DNA of 29,921 bases from an uncultured Lachnospiraceae bacterium (GCA_910588865.1 CAJUSJ010000045.1:1-29921); one strand, 5' to 3'. Positions 1 through 8,329 are shown, counted from the first letter of the stretch. Translations and numbers: made by a program. Notes: generated by a model from the sequence alone, not told the origin.

Positions 1-56
1 GGCTTTTTATCGGCTTTTTTTATCGGCTTTTTATCGGCTTTTTTTATCGGCTTTTG
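1..56. repeat. 24-bp tandem repeat inside the AlbA-type gene
   Basis: The plus strand carries two full copies (1-24 and 25-48) and the start of a third of a 24-bp unit, which is itself an 11-bp half (ggctttttatc) plus a 13-bp half (ggctttttttatc). On the coding strand one unit encodes KPIKKADK. The array reaches the window edge, so its copy number is unknown. Gain or loss of a whole unit keeps frame; slippage by a half-unit or in the A/T tract would shift it. Confidence 0.9.
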
Positions 57-1226
57 AGGATCCTGGCGGTAGAGATTGACCCTGAACGTATCTCCTATTT
101 CCAGAAATTCCGGTTCTCTCAGCCCGTATTCCTCAGCCCGTTTCAGGATCCGCCTGATCCCTGTGCCCCACTCCTCAATCAATTCCATGCGGCTGAACAC
201 TTCCGCCACCACGCGGTTCCTGATCTTTGACCGTCCATTCATAGCCTCCTCAAGAGTCAGTCCTCCATAAAGCATACCTGGTGAAGTGACCTCCAGACGA
301 TCATCATAGAGTGCTATCTGTATACAGGAATTATCCATAAAATTGCGGTGACATTGGGCATTGATGATCATTTCTCTAATGGCCCCTATGGGAAGTTCAT
401 ATCTCTCCTTTCGAATCAGCCCGTCTATCTCCGCGCTTCGGCTGATGTGGCGGAGCACAAACTGATAGGCTCCTTCGATCTGTTCATACAAAGGCCCGGT
501 GTACTCCTTTTTATCAATGAACTCATCCCTGTCATTCCCTTTAAAAAGAGCACATTGGATCTTGGCAAATGGAAAATAATCGCTGGTCAGAAGAACAAAT
601 CCGTTGGTTGCCATAAGTTCTCCTTCTGATTGTCTCAGAAGTTTCCAGCCAATCAGCTGCTCTTTTGTCACCTCGGGAATCTTCTCAGCCTCCTCTGACA
701 TTGCTTTGACCATATGTTCATGTATATCATGACACAGTTTATTGACCGCATGCTGTGTAACTGGATACCCAACGCAGATCTGCTCGTCCCATGACATATG
801 GGAACCTTCCAACTCCAGCTCCCTGATCTTGGTCTCATCAGCCAGGCGGGAAGTGCCTGCCACCCGGACATAGACTCCCCGATTCTTTCCCGCGTTTTTC
901 AGATAATAGGGACGGTTTCTTCCAGGATAGATTTCCACTATGACAACACATTTTCCATCTATGTTCTGAAACGTAATATCTGGAATGATCTGGGGTTCAC
1001 AGCTATCAGAAATCGCGTTAGCTATCCTGTCCATGTTCTGAAATACAGAGTCTTTATCAACACCCACCACTTTCCTGGTCTCATCATCAATCCCTATAAT
1101 CAGTTTGCCGCCGCTTGTATTGGCAAACGCGACCACGGACTTCATGTACTTTTCACTTTTTACTGGAAGTTCAGACTTATATTCTAAATTCTTAGACTCA
1201 CCCTTCAAAAGTTCTTCAAAAATCAC
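1..1226 (-). CDS. AlbA_2/Schlafen-type ATP-binding protein, 3' end off window
   Basis: The frame is open from a GTG at 1226 to the left edge (about 408 codons), so the C-terminus is missing. The GTG has a good ribosome site (AAGGAGAG) 4-5 bases upstream and starts MIFEELLKGESKNLEYKSEL. Residues about 10-130 look like the AlbA_2 (Schlafen-type) domain: ESKNLEYK, then FANTSGGKLIIGIDD, then GRNRPYYLKNAGKNRGVYVR. Residues about 285-360 carry features of a GHKL-type ATPase (HATPase_c_4): REMIINAQCHRNFMD as N-box and EEWGTGIRRI as glycine box. Proteins of this build are annotated as putative transcriptional regulators or DNA-binding ATPases; the actual role is unknown. After the ATPase part the chain enters a Lys-rich KPIKKADK repeat, where a C-terminal winged helix would normally follow. 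Confidence 0.85.
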   Translation of the reverse strand, partial: MIFEELLKGESKNLEYKSELPVKSEKYMKSVVAFANTSGGKLIIGIDDETRKVVGVDKDSVFQNMDRIANAISDSCEPQIIPDITFQNIDGKCVVIVEIYPGRNRPYYLKNAGKNRGVYVRVAGTSRLADETKIRELELEGSHMSWDEQICVGYPVTQHAVNKLCHDIHEHMVKAMSEEAEKIPEVTKEQLIGWKLLRQSEGELMATNGFVLLTSDYFPFAKIQCALFKGNDRDEFIDKKEYTGPLYEQIEGAYQFVLRHISRSAEIDGLIRKERYELPIGAIREMIINAQCHRNFMDNSCIQIALYDDRLEVTSPGMLYGGLTLEEAMNGRSKIRNRVVAEVFSRMELIEEWGTGIRRILKRAEEYGLREPEFLEIGDTFRVNLYRQDPQKPIKKADKKPIKKADKK

Positions 1227-1330
1227 GGTCTCTCCTTCTGACCTCTCCCATGCTCAGCTACAGATATGAATGCCTATAGGGTGCTGGCTCCGGTCCGCGG
1301 CCAATTTTTTTCAGCATATATTAAATCCCC

Positions 1331-2173
1331 TTACTCTTTCTCTATGAGGCCGAATTTTACAAATGCGTTATACAGCCCATCCTCATCCACACCGTCGGTG
1401 ATATAATCCGCCATCTCCTTGATCTCCGGTCCGCCGCTGCCCATGGCAATGCCCACGTTGCAGTATTCCAGCATGGGGATATCGATCTTGGCATCGCCGA
1501 AAGCCATGGTATCCTCCCTGTCCGCTCCCAGGTGCTTTAAGAGAGCCTCAATGGCATTGGCCTTTGTAATGCCTTTCACTCCCAGATCTCCAAACAGGGC
1601 GATCTCCCCCGCGCCGCCCCAGGTGCCGTTGGCCATATCCGGAAACTGTTCTTTTGTATCCAGAAAATCCTGATAAGAATTTAAAATATAGCTTACTTTG
1701 TTTAAGTCATCCCGGTAGAGTTCGCCGTCATAGATCATATCCGGAAACGCGGAGGCAACGGTAGTGCTGTCGGCATCCGCTTTCCCTTTCCGCCTGCTGT
1801 ATTCCACCATGACAGGCTGTGCCTTCTGGGCAAACTGCTCACTGGCGAAAAGGCCGTTGTTGCTTTCCAGATAAAATTCCAGTTTCCGGCTGTGAAGCCA
1901 GTCCACGATCCTGCGGCACTGGTCCGCCGTGATCAGCTGGTGCAGAACCACATGCCCGTGATCCTCCACATAGCTTCCATTTCCTCCGATCATTCCGTCC
2001 AGCCCGATATCCCACAGATTTGGATAAACCTCCGCCTTGCTCCTGCCTGTGCAGATGTACACCCGATGGCCGTTGTTTCTGGCCTGCCGGATAGCTTTCA
2101 CCGCTGACTCCGGCAAATGGCCCTCATAGTCCACTAAAGTTCCGTCCACGTCAATAAAAATGATCTTTTTCAT
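1331..2173 (-). CDS. Cof-type HAD-IIB family hydrolase
   Basis: A 280-residue protein of typical length for the Cof/YbiV group of HAD phosphatases, which dephosphorylate small phosphorylated metabolites in the cytoplasm. Motif I is IDVDGTLVDYEG near the N-terminus (the two Asp are nucleophile and acid/base), motif II is ICTGRS, and the C-terminal motif IV is FGDAKIDIPMLEYC followed by VGIAMGSGGPEIKEMADYIT. The region between them is the Cof-type cap. Start ATG at 2173 has AAGGAG nine bases upstream. The gene lies 24 bp after the AAA-ATPase/PDDEXK_9 gene on the same strand, so the two may be cotranscribed, although nothing links their functions. Substrate cannot be told from sequence. Confidence 0.9.
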   Translation of the reverse strand: MKKIIFIDVDGTLVDYEGHLPESAVKAIRQARNNGHRVYICTGRSKAEVYPNLWDIGLDGMIGGNGSYVEDHGHVVLHQLITADQCRRIVDWLHSRKLEFYLESNNGLFASEQFAQKAQPVMVEYSRRKGKADADSTTVASAFPDMIYDGELYRDDLNKVSYILNSYQDFLDTKEQFPDMANGTWGGAGEIALFGDLGVKGITKANAIEALLKHLGADREDTMAFGDAKIDIPMLEYCNVGIAMGSGGPEIKEMADYITDGVDEDGLYNAFVKFGLIEKE

Positions 2174-2197
2174 TATATTTTTCTCCTTGTCCCTTAT

Positions 2198-3892
2198 TTA
2201 TCCTTTTCCAATCAATACTTGCTTCCCACAAAAAGCAAATCCATACTTACGAATTTGCTCCTTAGAAACTCCTTTCTCTATCAAGGCTGTTTCATATCTC
2301 TTTTCTTCAATCTGCTTCAAAGCCGCGCTCACTGTTTCAGAAAGCTCTCTTTCTTCCGCGCTGTCCTGTACCTTAAATTCTATAATAATTCCAGCATCTC
2401 CAGGCCTTCTCGGTTCCAGCATCACATCATAACGCCCAAATCCACTTTCACGGTTGGAAGTCAGTACATACCGGTCCGCAAGTTCCACCATCAGCCCCAG
2501 TACAAAACCATGATAGAATCGTTCAGGCTCTTCTTCAGATGGGTTTTTTCCAGTATCAAAATAACTGAATGTGGCCATCGCTACCTTATTCATGTAAATG
2601 TTCATGCCCTTTATATCATCAAATAATAACGCTTTGATAAAATCATTATAGCCCCCAGCCCCATGGCCAAACCATTTTCTGATCATATGACAAAACATCA
2701 CCCTTACTTCAAAATTCGTCATCCCCAGTTCATATTCCCGCTTCCACTCTCCAATATCTGTCATAAATGTGTTGAAATTTATCACTTTTAAATAACCACC
2801 GGCGAGCAGCAAACTCCAAATTTCCGTTTCATCTTCACTTAATTGATCATAAACAATTTGCTCATCTAATTCTACAATAATGGACTTGCCCCGCAAAAGA
2901 TACTCAAAACGTTCTTTTAAATCCCGGCTCCCTTCCCGAATCAGCTTTCCTATCAATCTATTTGAGCTGGAATTTGCCCAATAAGACTCTAGTTTTCCGG
3001 TGCTTAAATAGTTTATCACTGACCACGGATTATAGATATCGGTCCGGTTTCCAAAAGTAAAGCCATCATACCAATGTTTTACCTCCTTCTTTGCGGACCA
3101 TCCATACTCATCTAACGCGGCAAATACCTCCGCTTCGGTAAACCCAAAGCAATCCATATATTTCTCAGATGTTGTGGTAATCACTTTTAGGTTGTTAAGA
3201 TCCGAAAATATGGACTCTTTGCTCACCCTTGTTATCCCCGTCATCACGGCCCGTTCCAGATAAGGATTTGTTTTAAATACCGCGTTAAACATACTTCTCG
3301 TAAAAGAAGCAAGCTCCTCCCAATAACCATTAACATATGCTTCCAGCATCGGTGTATCATATTCATCCAGCAAAACAATTACCCTTTTTCCGTAATAACG
3401 GGACAAGTAGCAAGACAACTGATGTATTGCCATGGTTGCCGTTGTCTCATCCATATCTACATCTACCGAGTCAAAAAAGCGCTGTTCTTTAATATCCAGA
3501 TTTCCATCACTCAAAAGAAAACGATTCGCGGAATACAGGTTTGTCAAAATCTGATTGATTCTGTGAATGGTGGCTGAATAGCTTTTTTCCTTCACATTGG
3601 CAAAGGATAAACTGATCACAGGGTATGTCCCCTGAATCTTCCTGTAATTCTCATCTTCCCATATCACAAGCCCTTGAAACAGATTATCCTGTCCCGCATA
3701 TTGAACAGAAAAGAATTTTTCAAGCATACTCATATTCAAGGTCTTTCCAAAACGCCGGGGACGAGTAATCAGAGTTACTTCATCCTTCGCCTCCCACCAT
3801 TCCCGGATAAATTTTGTTTTATCCACATAAAAGATGTTTTCTTGTCTGATTTTCGCAAAATCCTGATGACCGATCCCCACTGTTCTTTTCAT
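2198..3892 (-). CDS. AAA-ATPase-like/PDDEXK_9 protein (DUF1703 type)
   Basis: A 564-residue protein of the AAA-ATPase_like + PDDEXK_9 family. The N-terminus has the family signature FYVDKTKFI and a Walker A variant RPRRFGKT at about residues 44-51, and VIVLLDEYDTPM around residue 170 serves as Walker B. The C-terminal part has YDVMLEPRRPGDAGIIIEFK around 488-507, which fits the D...E-x-K core of a PD-(D/E)XK nuclease. Such proteins are abundant and multicopy in gut Clostridia and Bacteroidetes; their function is not established, though mobile or defence roles are often suspected. Start ATG at 3892 follows AGGGAGGTG. All key motifs look intact. Confidence 0.9.
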   Translation of the reverse strand: MKRTVGIGHQDFAKIRQENIFYVDKTKFIREWWEAKDEVTLITRPRRFGKTLNMSMLEKFFSVQYAGQDNLFQGLVIWEDENYRKIQGTYPVISLSFANVKEKSYSATIHRINQILTNLYSANRFLLSDGNLDIKEQRFFDSVDVDMDETTATMAIHQLSCYLSRYYGKRVIVLLDEYDTPMLEAYVNGYWEELASFTRSMFNAVFKTNPYLERAVMTGITRVSKESIFSDLNNLKVITTTSEKYMDCFGFTEAEVFAALDEYGWSAKKEVKHWYDGFTFGNRTDIYNPWSVINYLSTGKLESYWANSSSNRLIGKLIREGSRDLKERFEYLLRGKSIIVELDEQIVYDQLSEDETEIWSLLLAGGYLKVINFNTFMTDIGEWKREYELGMTNFEVRVMFCHMIRKWFGHGAGGYNDFIKALLFDDIKGMNIYMNKVAMATFSYFDTGKNPSEEEPERFYHGFVLGLMVELADRYVLTSNRESGFGRYDVMLEPRRPGDAGIIIEFKVQDSAEERELSETVSAALKQIEEKRYETALIEKGVSKEQIRKYGFAFCGKQVLIGKG

Positions 3893-3954
3893 GTTTTCAC
3901 CTCCCTTCCGCCATTCTTTGACTATGGTTTCTTAATGATGAAACACTTTTTATT

Positions 3955-3983
3955 AGTATAACGAATAACTATGAACAATACAA
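3955..3983 (-). promoter_or_regulatory. Promoter of AAA-ATPase/PDDEXK_9 gene
   Basis: On the minus strand TTGTAT (3983-3978) and TATACT (3960-3955) are separated by 17 bp, about 60 bp upstream of the start at 3892. A 12-bp direct repeat, aaacacttttta, flanks it at 3941-3952 and 3982-3993. Confidence 0.5.
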
Positions 3984-4023
3984 ACACTTTTTAAAATTAT
4001 TGCGTCATTTTCTTTTTAACCAT

Positions 4024-4060
4024 GAAAAAACAAGGCAGTTCCCGCAAAACCGCCTTGTTT
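4024..4060 (-). terminator. Rho-independent terminator of the first RpiR gene
   Basis: Arms 4029-4040 and 4048-4059 pair as AACAAGGCGGTT/AACTGCCTTGTT on the minus strand, with a run of six U from the plus-strand A run at 4025-4030. It sits just after the rpiR stop at 4087. Confidence 0.8.
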
Positions 4061-4086
4061 CCCGAAATTTATAAAACTCACCCGCG

Positions 4087-4875
4087 TCAGTCAAAGTACC
4101 GCTGTGTTAATGATCTAGCATACTCCTGAGCAATCAGCCCCGCCGCGTACAAAAGCTGATAGGGATGGCCCGCCTGGTCCTGGGGAGACTGAAAGTCCAG
4201 TACATTGGCCACATATTTTGGAACGATCTTCTGTCTTCCTGACACCATCCAAATCTTAGGCCAGTCCTTTTTATCCCTCCCCTGAAAAAAACCTTCCCTG
4301 TGATATTCAAAATACGCTCCCGTGTAGCTGAAGATCAGAATCAGGCAATCCTTTCCCGCCTGCTGAATGTAGTCGATCTGCTGGTCATAGGACACATTGG
4401 TATAAACCTGTTTCCCCAGCATCAGCAGATCCCCCTGAAGGCTGATTGCCGCGCACTCTGCCTTGAGAAGCCCGAAAGCCGCCGCCTTGTCATAGGTTTT
4501 CAGATCCTGGCAGAGGGCCGCAAGCTTGTGCCGGGAAATGGTCTTCGTCACCATGTTGACACTTCTGGTCACCCTGGCCCCGTAAGCCGCTGATGGATTT
4601 TCCATATCCCTCTCCTGGGGATGGATCTCAAAATTCATCTCCGTTGACCGAAGAAGCTCCCTCAATTCCACAAAATCCCGGAGGCCCACATCTTTGCAGA
4701 ACCGGGACACGGACCCCAGGCCCACATGGCACCGCTCCGCCATCTCCCTGATCCCCAGATTCTTCACCTCGTCCATATGGTCCAGGATGTAGGAGGCAAT
4801 CATGCTGTTGGTAGAACCGGCTTTTTCACTGGCAATGACACTTAAAAAGACCACTGGCAATTTGCCGTAAATCAT
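4087..4875 (-). CDS. RpiR family transcriptional regulator
   Basis: A 262-residue regulator. The N-terminal helix-turn-helix of the RpiR family spans about residues 22-75 (SMIASYILDHMDEVKNLGI, then VGLGSVSRFCKDVG as recognition region). The C-terminal half resembles a SIS sugar-phosphate binding domain but is divergent (ISLQGDLLMLGKQVYTN, then CLILIFSYTGAYFEYH). RpiR proteins normally sense a phosphosugar and control its catabolic genes. Start ATG at 4875 has GGAGG seven bases upstream. It is monocistronic, closed by a clear terminator, with no sugar gene next to it, so its target is unknown. Confidence 0.85.
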   Translation of the reverse strand: MIYGKLPVVFLSVIASEKAGSTNSMIASYILDHMDEVKNLGIREMAERCHVGLGSVSRFCKDVGLRDFVELRELLRSTEMNFEIHPQERDMENPSAAYGARVTRSVNMVTKTISRHKLAALCQDLKTYDKAAAFGLLKAECAAISLQGDLLMLGKQVYTNVSYDQQIDYIQQAGKDCLILIFSYTGAYFEYHREGFFQGRDKKDWPKIWMVSGRQKIVPKYVANVLDFQSPQDQAGHPYQLLYAAGLIAQEYARSLTQRYFD

Positions 4876-4936
4876 GGAAATACCTCCGTTTTCCTGATAA
4901 ACTCCCCCTGACGGGACACGGCTTCTATTTTAAAGC

Positions 4937-5515
4937 CTACTGTCCCCCCGCCAAATTATACAGCATCCGCTCTTTCAACACAGACACATCTTTTCCCATG
5001 GCCTCTGCCAGCTTGTACGCGAATGGATACACGGTGGCCGGTCCCTGGCTGGTGATCAGATTCTTGTCAACTACCACCACGTCTTCCTTAAACACAGCCC
5101 CCGGCAGTTTGTCCCCGTATCCAGTGTAGCCGGTCATTTCCCTGCCTTCAATAACCTGGGCCTGGGCCAGCGCCAGGGTTCCGGAACACATGGCTGCCGC
5201 AAATTTTCCCTGGTCCATAAAATATTTCACCATAGAGATCACTTCCGGGTTCTCTCTTAAGTTGGCTCCTCCCGGCCGTCCTCCCGGAAGCACCAGCATA
5301 TCGTACTCCTTCACGGCGTCAGAAAATTCTTTATCCGCCTTCACCATCATGCCGTGCATCCCTTTTACAAACAAATCCTCAGGCTTTTCTCCGCTTTCAC
5401 TTCCCCTCACAGCAAATGTATGGCATTCCACATCCGCTCTTCTCAAAATATCCACAATGGTCAGGGTCTCGCCCTCTTCATATCCTTCTGCCATCAGCAC
5501 CGCGACTTTTCCCAT
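4937..5515 (-). CDS. DJ-1/PfpI family protein (second of tandem pair)
   Basis: A 192-residue DJ-1/ThiJ/PfpI-type protein. The ATG at 5515 is chosen over longer readings because AAGGAGG lies nine bases upstream. The conserved glutamate is E16 in GYEEGE, and the nucleophile-elbow cysteine is C110 in FAAAMCSGTLAL. The oxyanion-region motif LVLPGGRPGGANL is present. Family roles include glyoxalase-type deglycation, redox sensing and chaperone activity; which applies here cannot be told. Its start is four bases after the stop of the upstream DJ-1 paralogue, so translation is probably coupled. The two proteins share the same architecture and the ending KERMLYN/KKRMLYD, pointing to a local duplication. 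Confidence 0.9.
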   Translation of the reverse strand: MGKVAVLMAEGYEEGETLTIVDILRRADVECHTFAVRGSESGEKPEDLFVKGMHGMMVKADKEFSDAVKEYDMLVLPGGRPGGANLRENPEVISMVKYFMDQGKFAAAMCSGTLALAQAQVIEGREMTGYTGYGDKLPGAVFKEDVVVVDKNLITSQGPATVYPFAYKLAEAMGKDVSVLKERMLYNLAGGQ

Positions 5516-5519
5516 GATC

Positions 5520-6077
5520 TTAAACCTCCTTCTTAAACGCCTGGTCATAGAGCATTCTTTTTTTCACTGCCTCCACATCGCCGCCCAAAAGCTCTGCCAG
5601 TTTATACGCGAAGGCGTAGGAAGTAGCCGGCCCCCTGCTGGTGACCACATTTCCATCAGCCACCACCTCATCCTCTTTGAATGTGCCTGCCTTGATCTTC
5701 TCATCATATCCCACATATGCCGTAAAATTCTTTCCGTCCAGCACTCCCGCCCTCTCCAAAGCTATGGGAGCGGCGCACATGGCGCAGACATATTTTCCTT
5801 CCGAATCCATTTTCCTGATGACTTCCATCAGAAGATCGCTGTCTCTCAAGTTGGTGGCTCCCGGAAGCCCGCCGGGAAGCACGATCATATCAAACTCACT
5901 GATCTCCATTGACAAAACTCTGTCACATTTCACGGTAATCTGGTGGGACCCGGTCACTGTCATGTCCGTGAGACCTACTGCCTCGCAGGGGATTTCAGCC
6001 CTTCTGATAATATCGATGATCGTCAATGCCTCCCCCTCTTCAAAACCAGGGGCCATAATCACTGCCGCTCTTTTCAT
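5520..6077 (-). CDS. DJ-1/PfpI family protein (first of tandem pair)
   Basis: A 185-residue DJ-1 family protein. A longer reading would start at a TTG at 6095, but GGAGGAGG overlaps that region and is correctly placed for the ATG at 6077. Catalytic features are E16 in GFEEGE and C101 in CAMCAAPIALERAG, the CAAPIAL form seen in YajL/DJ-1 close relatives. LPGGLPGATNL and SRGPATSYAFAYKLAE are also typical. It is first in a two-gene operon with the next DJ-1 gene and divergent from a TetR gene 213 bp away. A stress-protective role (carbonyl or oxidative stress) is the family-based guess. Confidence 0.9.
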   Translation of the reverse strand: MKRAAVIMAPGFEEGEALTIIDIIRRAEIPCEAVGLTDMTVTGSHQITVKCDRVLSMEISEFDMIVLPGGLPGATNLRDSDLLMEVIRKMDSEGKYVCAMCAAPIALERAGVLDGKNFTAYVGYDEKIKAGTFKEDEVVADGNVVTSRGPATSYAFAYKLAELLGGDVEAVKKRMLYDQAFKKEV

Positions 6078-6126
6078 GTCCTTTGCCTCCTCCAAATTAT
6101 TTTGTATTGGATCACTAACTGTCCTT

Positions 6127-6155
6127 ATTATAAAAAAGTTGGAAACTTATTGCAA
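6127..6155 (-). promoter_or_regulatory. Promoter of DJ-1 operon
   Basis: On the minus strand TTGCAA (6155-6150) and TATAAT (6132-6127) are spaced by 17 bp, about 50 bp upstream of the DJ-1 start at 6077. A near-consensus sigma-A promoter. Confidence 0.7.
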
Positions 6156-6199
6156 TCTTTTTCCAGATTCCGGAAATGGCAGACAATGGGATCCTTTTG

Positions 6200-6228
6200 T
6201 TGACAAAAAAATCCCTGTACCATATGAT
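6200..6228 (+). promoter_or_regulatory. Promoter of tetR gene
   Basis: TTGACA (6200-6205) and TATGAT (6223-6228) spaced by 17 bp, about 60 bp before the tetR start. It is divergent from the DJ-1 promoter, leaving room for an operator between them; no clear palindrome was found there. Confidence 0.7.
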
Positions 6229-6289
6229 AAAGATAACGGGTTGTTCTTATTCAGGAGAATATTGCTCAAAAAGCAGGGGGCGGAAAAAT

Positions 6290-6889
6290 ATGGATTTTAC
6301 AAAATCACAGATATGTGAGACAGCCAAAAATATGTTCAACGAGAGGGGCTACCAGTCCGTCTCCATGCGGCAGATCGCGGCGGCGGCAGGGATCAGCCTG
6401 GGGACTCTCACCTACCACTATGCCCATAAGCAGGATCTGCTGGCCGCTATTATGGATTCCACTATCCAGACCTTTCCTCAGACCGCTCCCCAGGATATCG
6501 CTGGTCTCCATGTGCTTTTCCGGCAGCTGCTGGAATCCATCGCGGATGCCCGGTTCTACTTTAATGACCCTGCCGTCTACCAGGCCGCTCCCCTGCTCCA
6601 GGAACAGCGGGACAAAAATGTGGGCTGCCTGTTCAGCCTCCTGGAAGCGGCCCTGGAAAATCTGGTAAAAAGGGGATTTCTTGTGCCTGAGCTGACTCAG
6701 AAGCGGATCCACCAGCTGGCCACGGTCCTGATGTTAAGCCACACCGGCTGGCTTCAGCACAACGCCTCCCGCAGCCGCCAATATGAGATCACCTTGGAGG
6801 AGCTTCTCCGCGCCCAGTGGGCTGCCGTGTACCCCTATCTCACAGAAAAAGGGGTGGAAGAATATGAAAATGGCGCTGCCGCAAAATGA
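6290..6889 (+). CDS. TetR/AcrR family transcriptional regulator
   Basis: A 199-residue protein. The ATG at 6290 (MDFTKSQICETAKNMF) follows AGGGGGCGG; longer in-frame readings to 6176 pass through the promoter and are rejected. Residues about 5-55 are a standard TetR helix-turn-helix: FNERGYQSVSMRQIAAAAGI, then SLGTLTYHYAHKQDLLAAI. The remaining 140 residues are helical ligand-binding sequence without recognisable ligand identity. Divergent placement from the DJ-1 pair suggests it represses that operon and perhaps itself. It is also convergent with the FMN-binding lipoprotein gene (stop to stop 10 bp), whose promoter carries a TetR-like palindrome, so that gene is a second candidate target. 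Confidence 0.9.
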   Translation: MDFTKSQICETAKNMFNERGYQSVSMRQIAAAAGISLGTLTYHYAHKQDLLAAIMDSTIQTFPQTAPQDIAGLHVLFRQLLESIADARFYFNDPAVYQAAPLLQEQRDKNVGCLFSLLEAALENLVKRGFLVPELTQKRIHQLATVLMLSHTGWLQHNASRSRQYEITLEELLRAQWAAVYPYLTEKGVEEYENGAAAK

Positions 6890-6899
6890 AATCCTTGCG

Positions 6900-8195
6900 C
6901 TAATTCTCTTCCGTGTATTCTCCGCTCTGGATCCTCTCGTAAAGCAGCTTTAAGATATCCAGATAGGTGGGAGTCTCATCCAGAGTGGCTCCGGATATGG
7001 CGTCAGGGGTCTGCCAGTATTTGTCCTGGTTCTGGGTGATCCCTCCGTCTCTGTAATAATCATAGCCAAACCCATTTTCTGTCACAAAATCCTTGATGGC
7101 CCCCATGTTGCCGGAAAACTTGAGATCGCTCATCCAATAGGCCTCACCGTGGCCGTTGGTCTCCTTGTAGGTGATCTGATACACGCTGGCCACATTTTCC
7201 GAATCCGCCTGGGATTTCTCAGGAGCCTTCAGGATATACACATCTTCAAGCGCCGCCTCATGGTACCACTCTCCCCCTTCTTCCGCGGCAACATAATCGT
7301 TAAGCCGTACGGTTTTCCCGTCAATCTCAGCAGTGTAGACCACAGCCTGCTCACAGGCCGGGTCGCTTCCCAGCTCCCCTGTCCACACAATGTCTCCGAT
7401 CTGCAGGTACCGAGCGTAATCGCACTCTACCTGACTGCCATGCTCATTTCCGGTAAAGGAGATCACCGCATCCCCCAGGGCCTCGATCACCGTCTCGTCA
7501 GTCATATTGGCCCAGCCGCCCATAGCGCCGTTGTCATCCCAGGGGAGCATGGCCTGCAAAAACCGGATATCATAGACCTCGTCATCCGTCTGGTTCCAGT
7601 AAAGGGTTGCTTTGATCACCGCATCCTGGAGGGACGCCTGGTCTTTGGTATAGATCCCATAGGTGGTCGCGCTGACGATCTTCTTGTCATCAGGAAATTC
7701 CACCGGCTGGATCTCGTACGCGGCCGCCTCGGTCTCCTCCGGCTCCTCGTAAGGATTGGCCTCCGGGTCCAGAGCGTCGCGGACCGCTGCCATGGCCCCC
7801 TGGCTGGTCACAGTGGCGCCTGAGACGCCGTCAATATCCGCCCCGCCGGCCTGGACAAATTGTTCCGCCAGCTCTTCCAGAGCGGCGCCGCCGATGCCCG
7901 GAGTCTCATCAGGTCCTTCCAGAACAACCCCTGTGACCTTCCCGTCAGCCACAGTCACATAGGCAGTGATGGTCCCGCCAAACCCCTGGGCCTTACCCGT
8001 CAGCTCTTCACCAGCGCCTTCCGGCCTTTCCTCCGCGGCTTCCCGCGCGGTCTCTTCCTGAGCCGTTTCCGTGCTGGTCTCCTGGACCGCTGTGGTCTCA
8101 GCCTCTGTCCCGGCGGTTTCCACATCCGCCTGAGAAGAGCAGCCGGAAATAATGGCTGTCATCATGGCTGCCGCGAGAATTGATTTCTTCATCAT
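6900..8195 (-). CDS. FMN-binding domain lipoprotein with two flavinylation-type motifs
   Basis: A 431-residue exported lipoprotein. The ATG at 8195 has GGGAGG six bases upstream; the signal peptide MMKKSILAAAMMTAII ends in lipobox ISGC with C19 as lipid anchor. A Thr/Glu-rich linker follows (about 20-65). Residues about 70-142 form an FMN_bind domain with SGATVT at 125-130, the site where ApbE-type transferases attach FMN to Thr. A second SGATLDET motif begins near residue 401 in a C-terminal section, preceded by PDAI as at real flavinylation sites. The role is probably extracytoplasmic electron transfer. No apbE, Rnf or reductase gene is adjacent, so partners are elsewhere. Confidence 0.85.
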   Translation of the reverse strand: MMKKSILAAAMMTAIISGCSSQADVETAGTEAETTAVQETSTETAQEETAREAAEERPEGAGEELTGKAQGFGGTITAYVTVADGKVTGVVLEGPDETPGIGGAALEELAEQFVQAGGADIDGVSGATVTSQGAMAAVRDALDPEANPYEEPEETEAAAYEIQPVEFPDDKKIVSATTYGIYTKDQASLQDAVIKATLYWNQTDDEVYDIRFLQAMLPWDDNGAMGGWANMTDETVIEALGDAVISFTGNEHGSQVECDYARYLQIGDIVWTGELGSDPACEQAVVYTAEIDGKTVRLNDYVAAEEGGEWYHEAALEDVYILKAPEKSQADSENVASVYQITYKETNGHGEAYWMSDLKFSGNMGAIKDFVTENGFGYDYYRDGGITQNQDKYWQTPDAISGATLDETPTYLDILKLLYERIQSGEYTEEN

Positions 8196-8274
8196 AATGT
8201 TCCTCCCTTTCTGTGTGTGTATTTTGACACAATTATATAGGGGCAAGGGCCTTTCCCCTGCTTCCCCTTCTTTG

Positions 8275-8329
8275 TCGTACAATCGTACGATTTTGACAAA
8301 ATCATAACACACTGTCGGGAATTTGACAA
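8275..8329 (-). promoter_or_regulatory. Promoter and palindromic operator of FMN-binding lipoprotein
   Basis: On the minus strand TTGTCA (8329-8324) and TATGAT (8306-8301) have a 17-bp spacer. Just downstream, at 8275-8290, is a perfect inverted repeat TCGTAC-4-GTACGA, which would cover the early transcribed region. This is the usual layout of a TetR-type repressor site. Confidence 0.6.

Noticed and set aside
348..629. Plus-strand frames within 1-1230
   Set aside because: They lie antisense to a continuous minus frame with clear AlbA/ATPase motifs.
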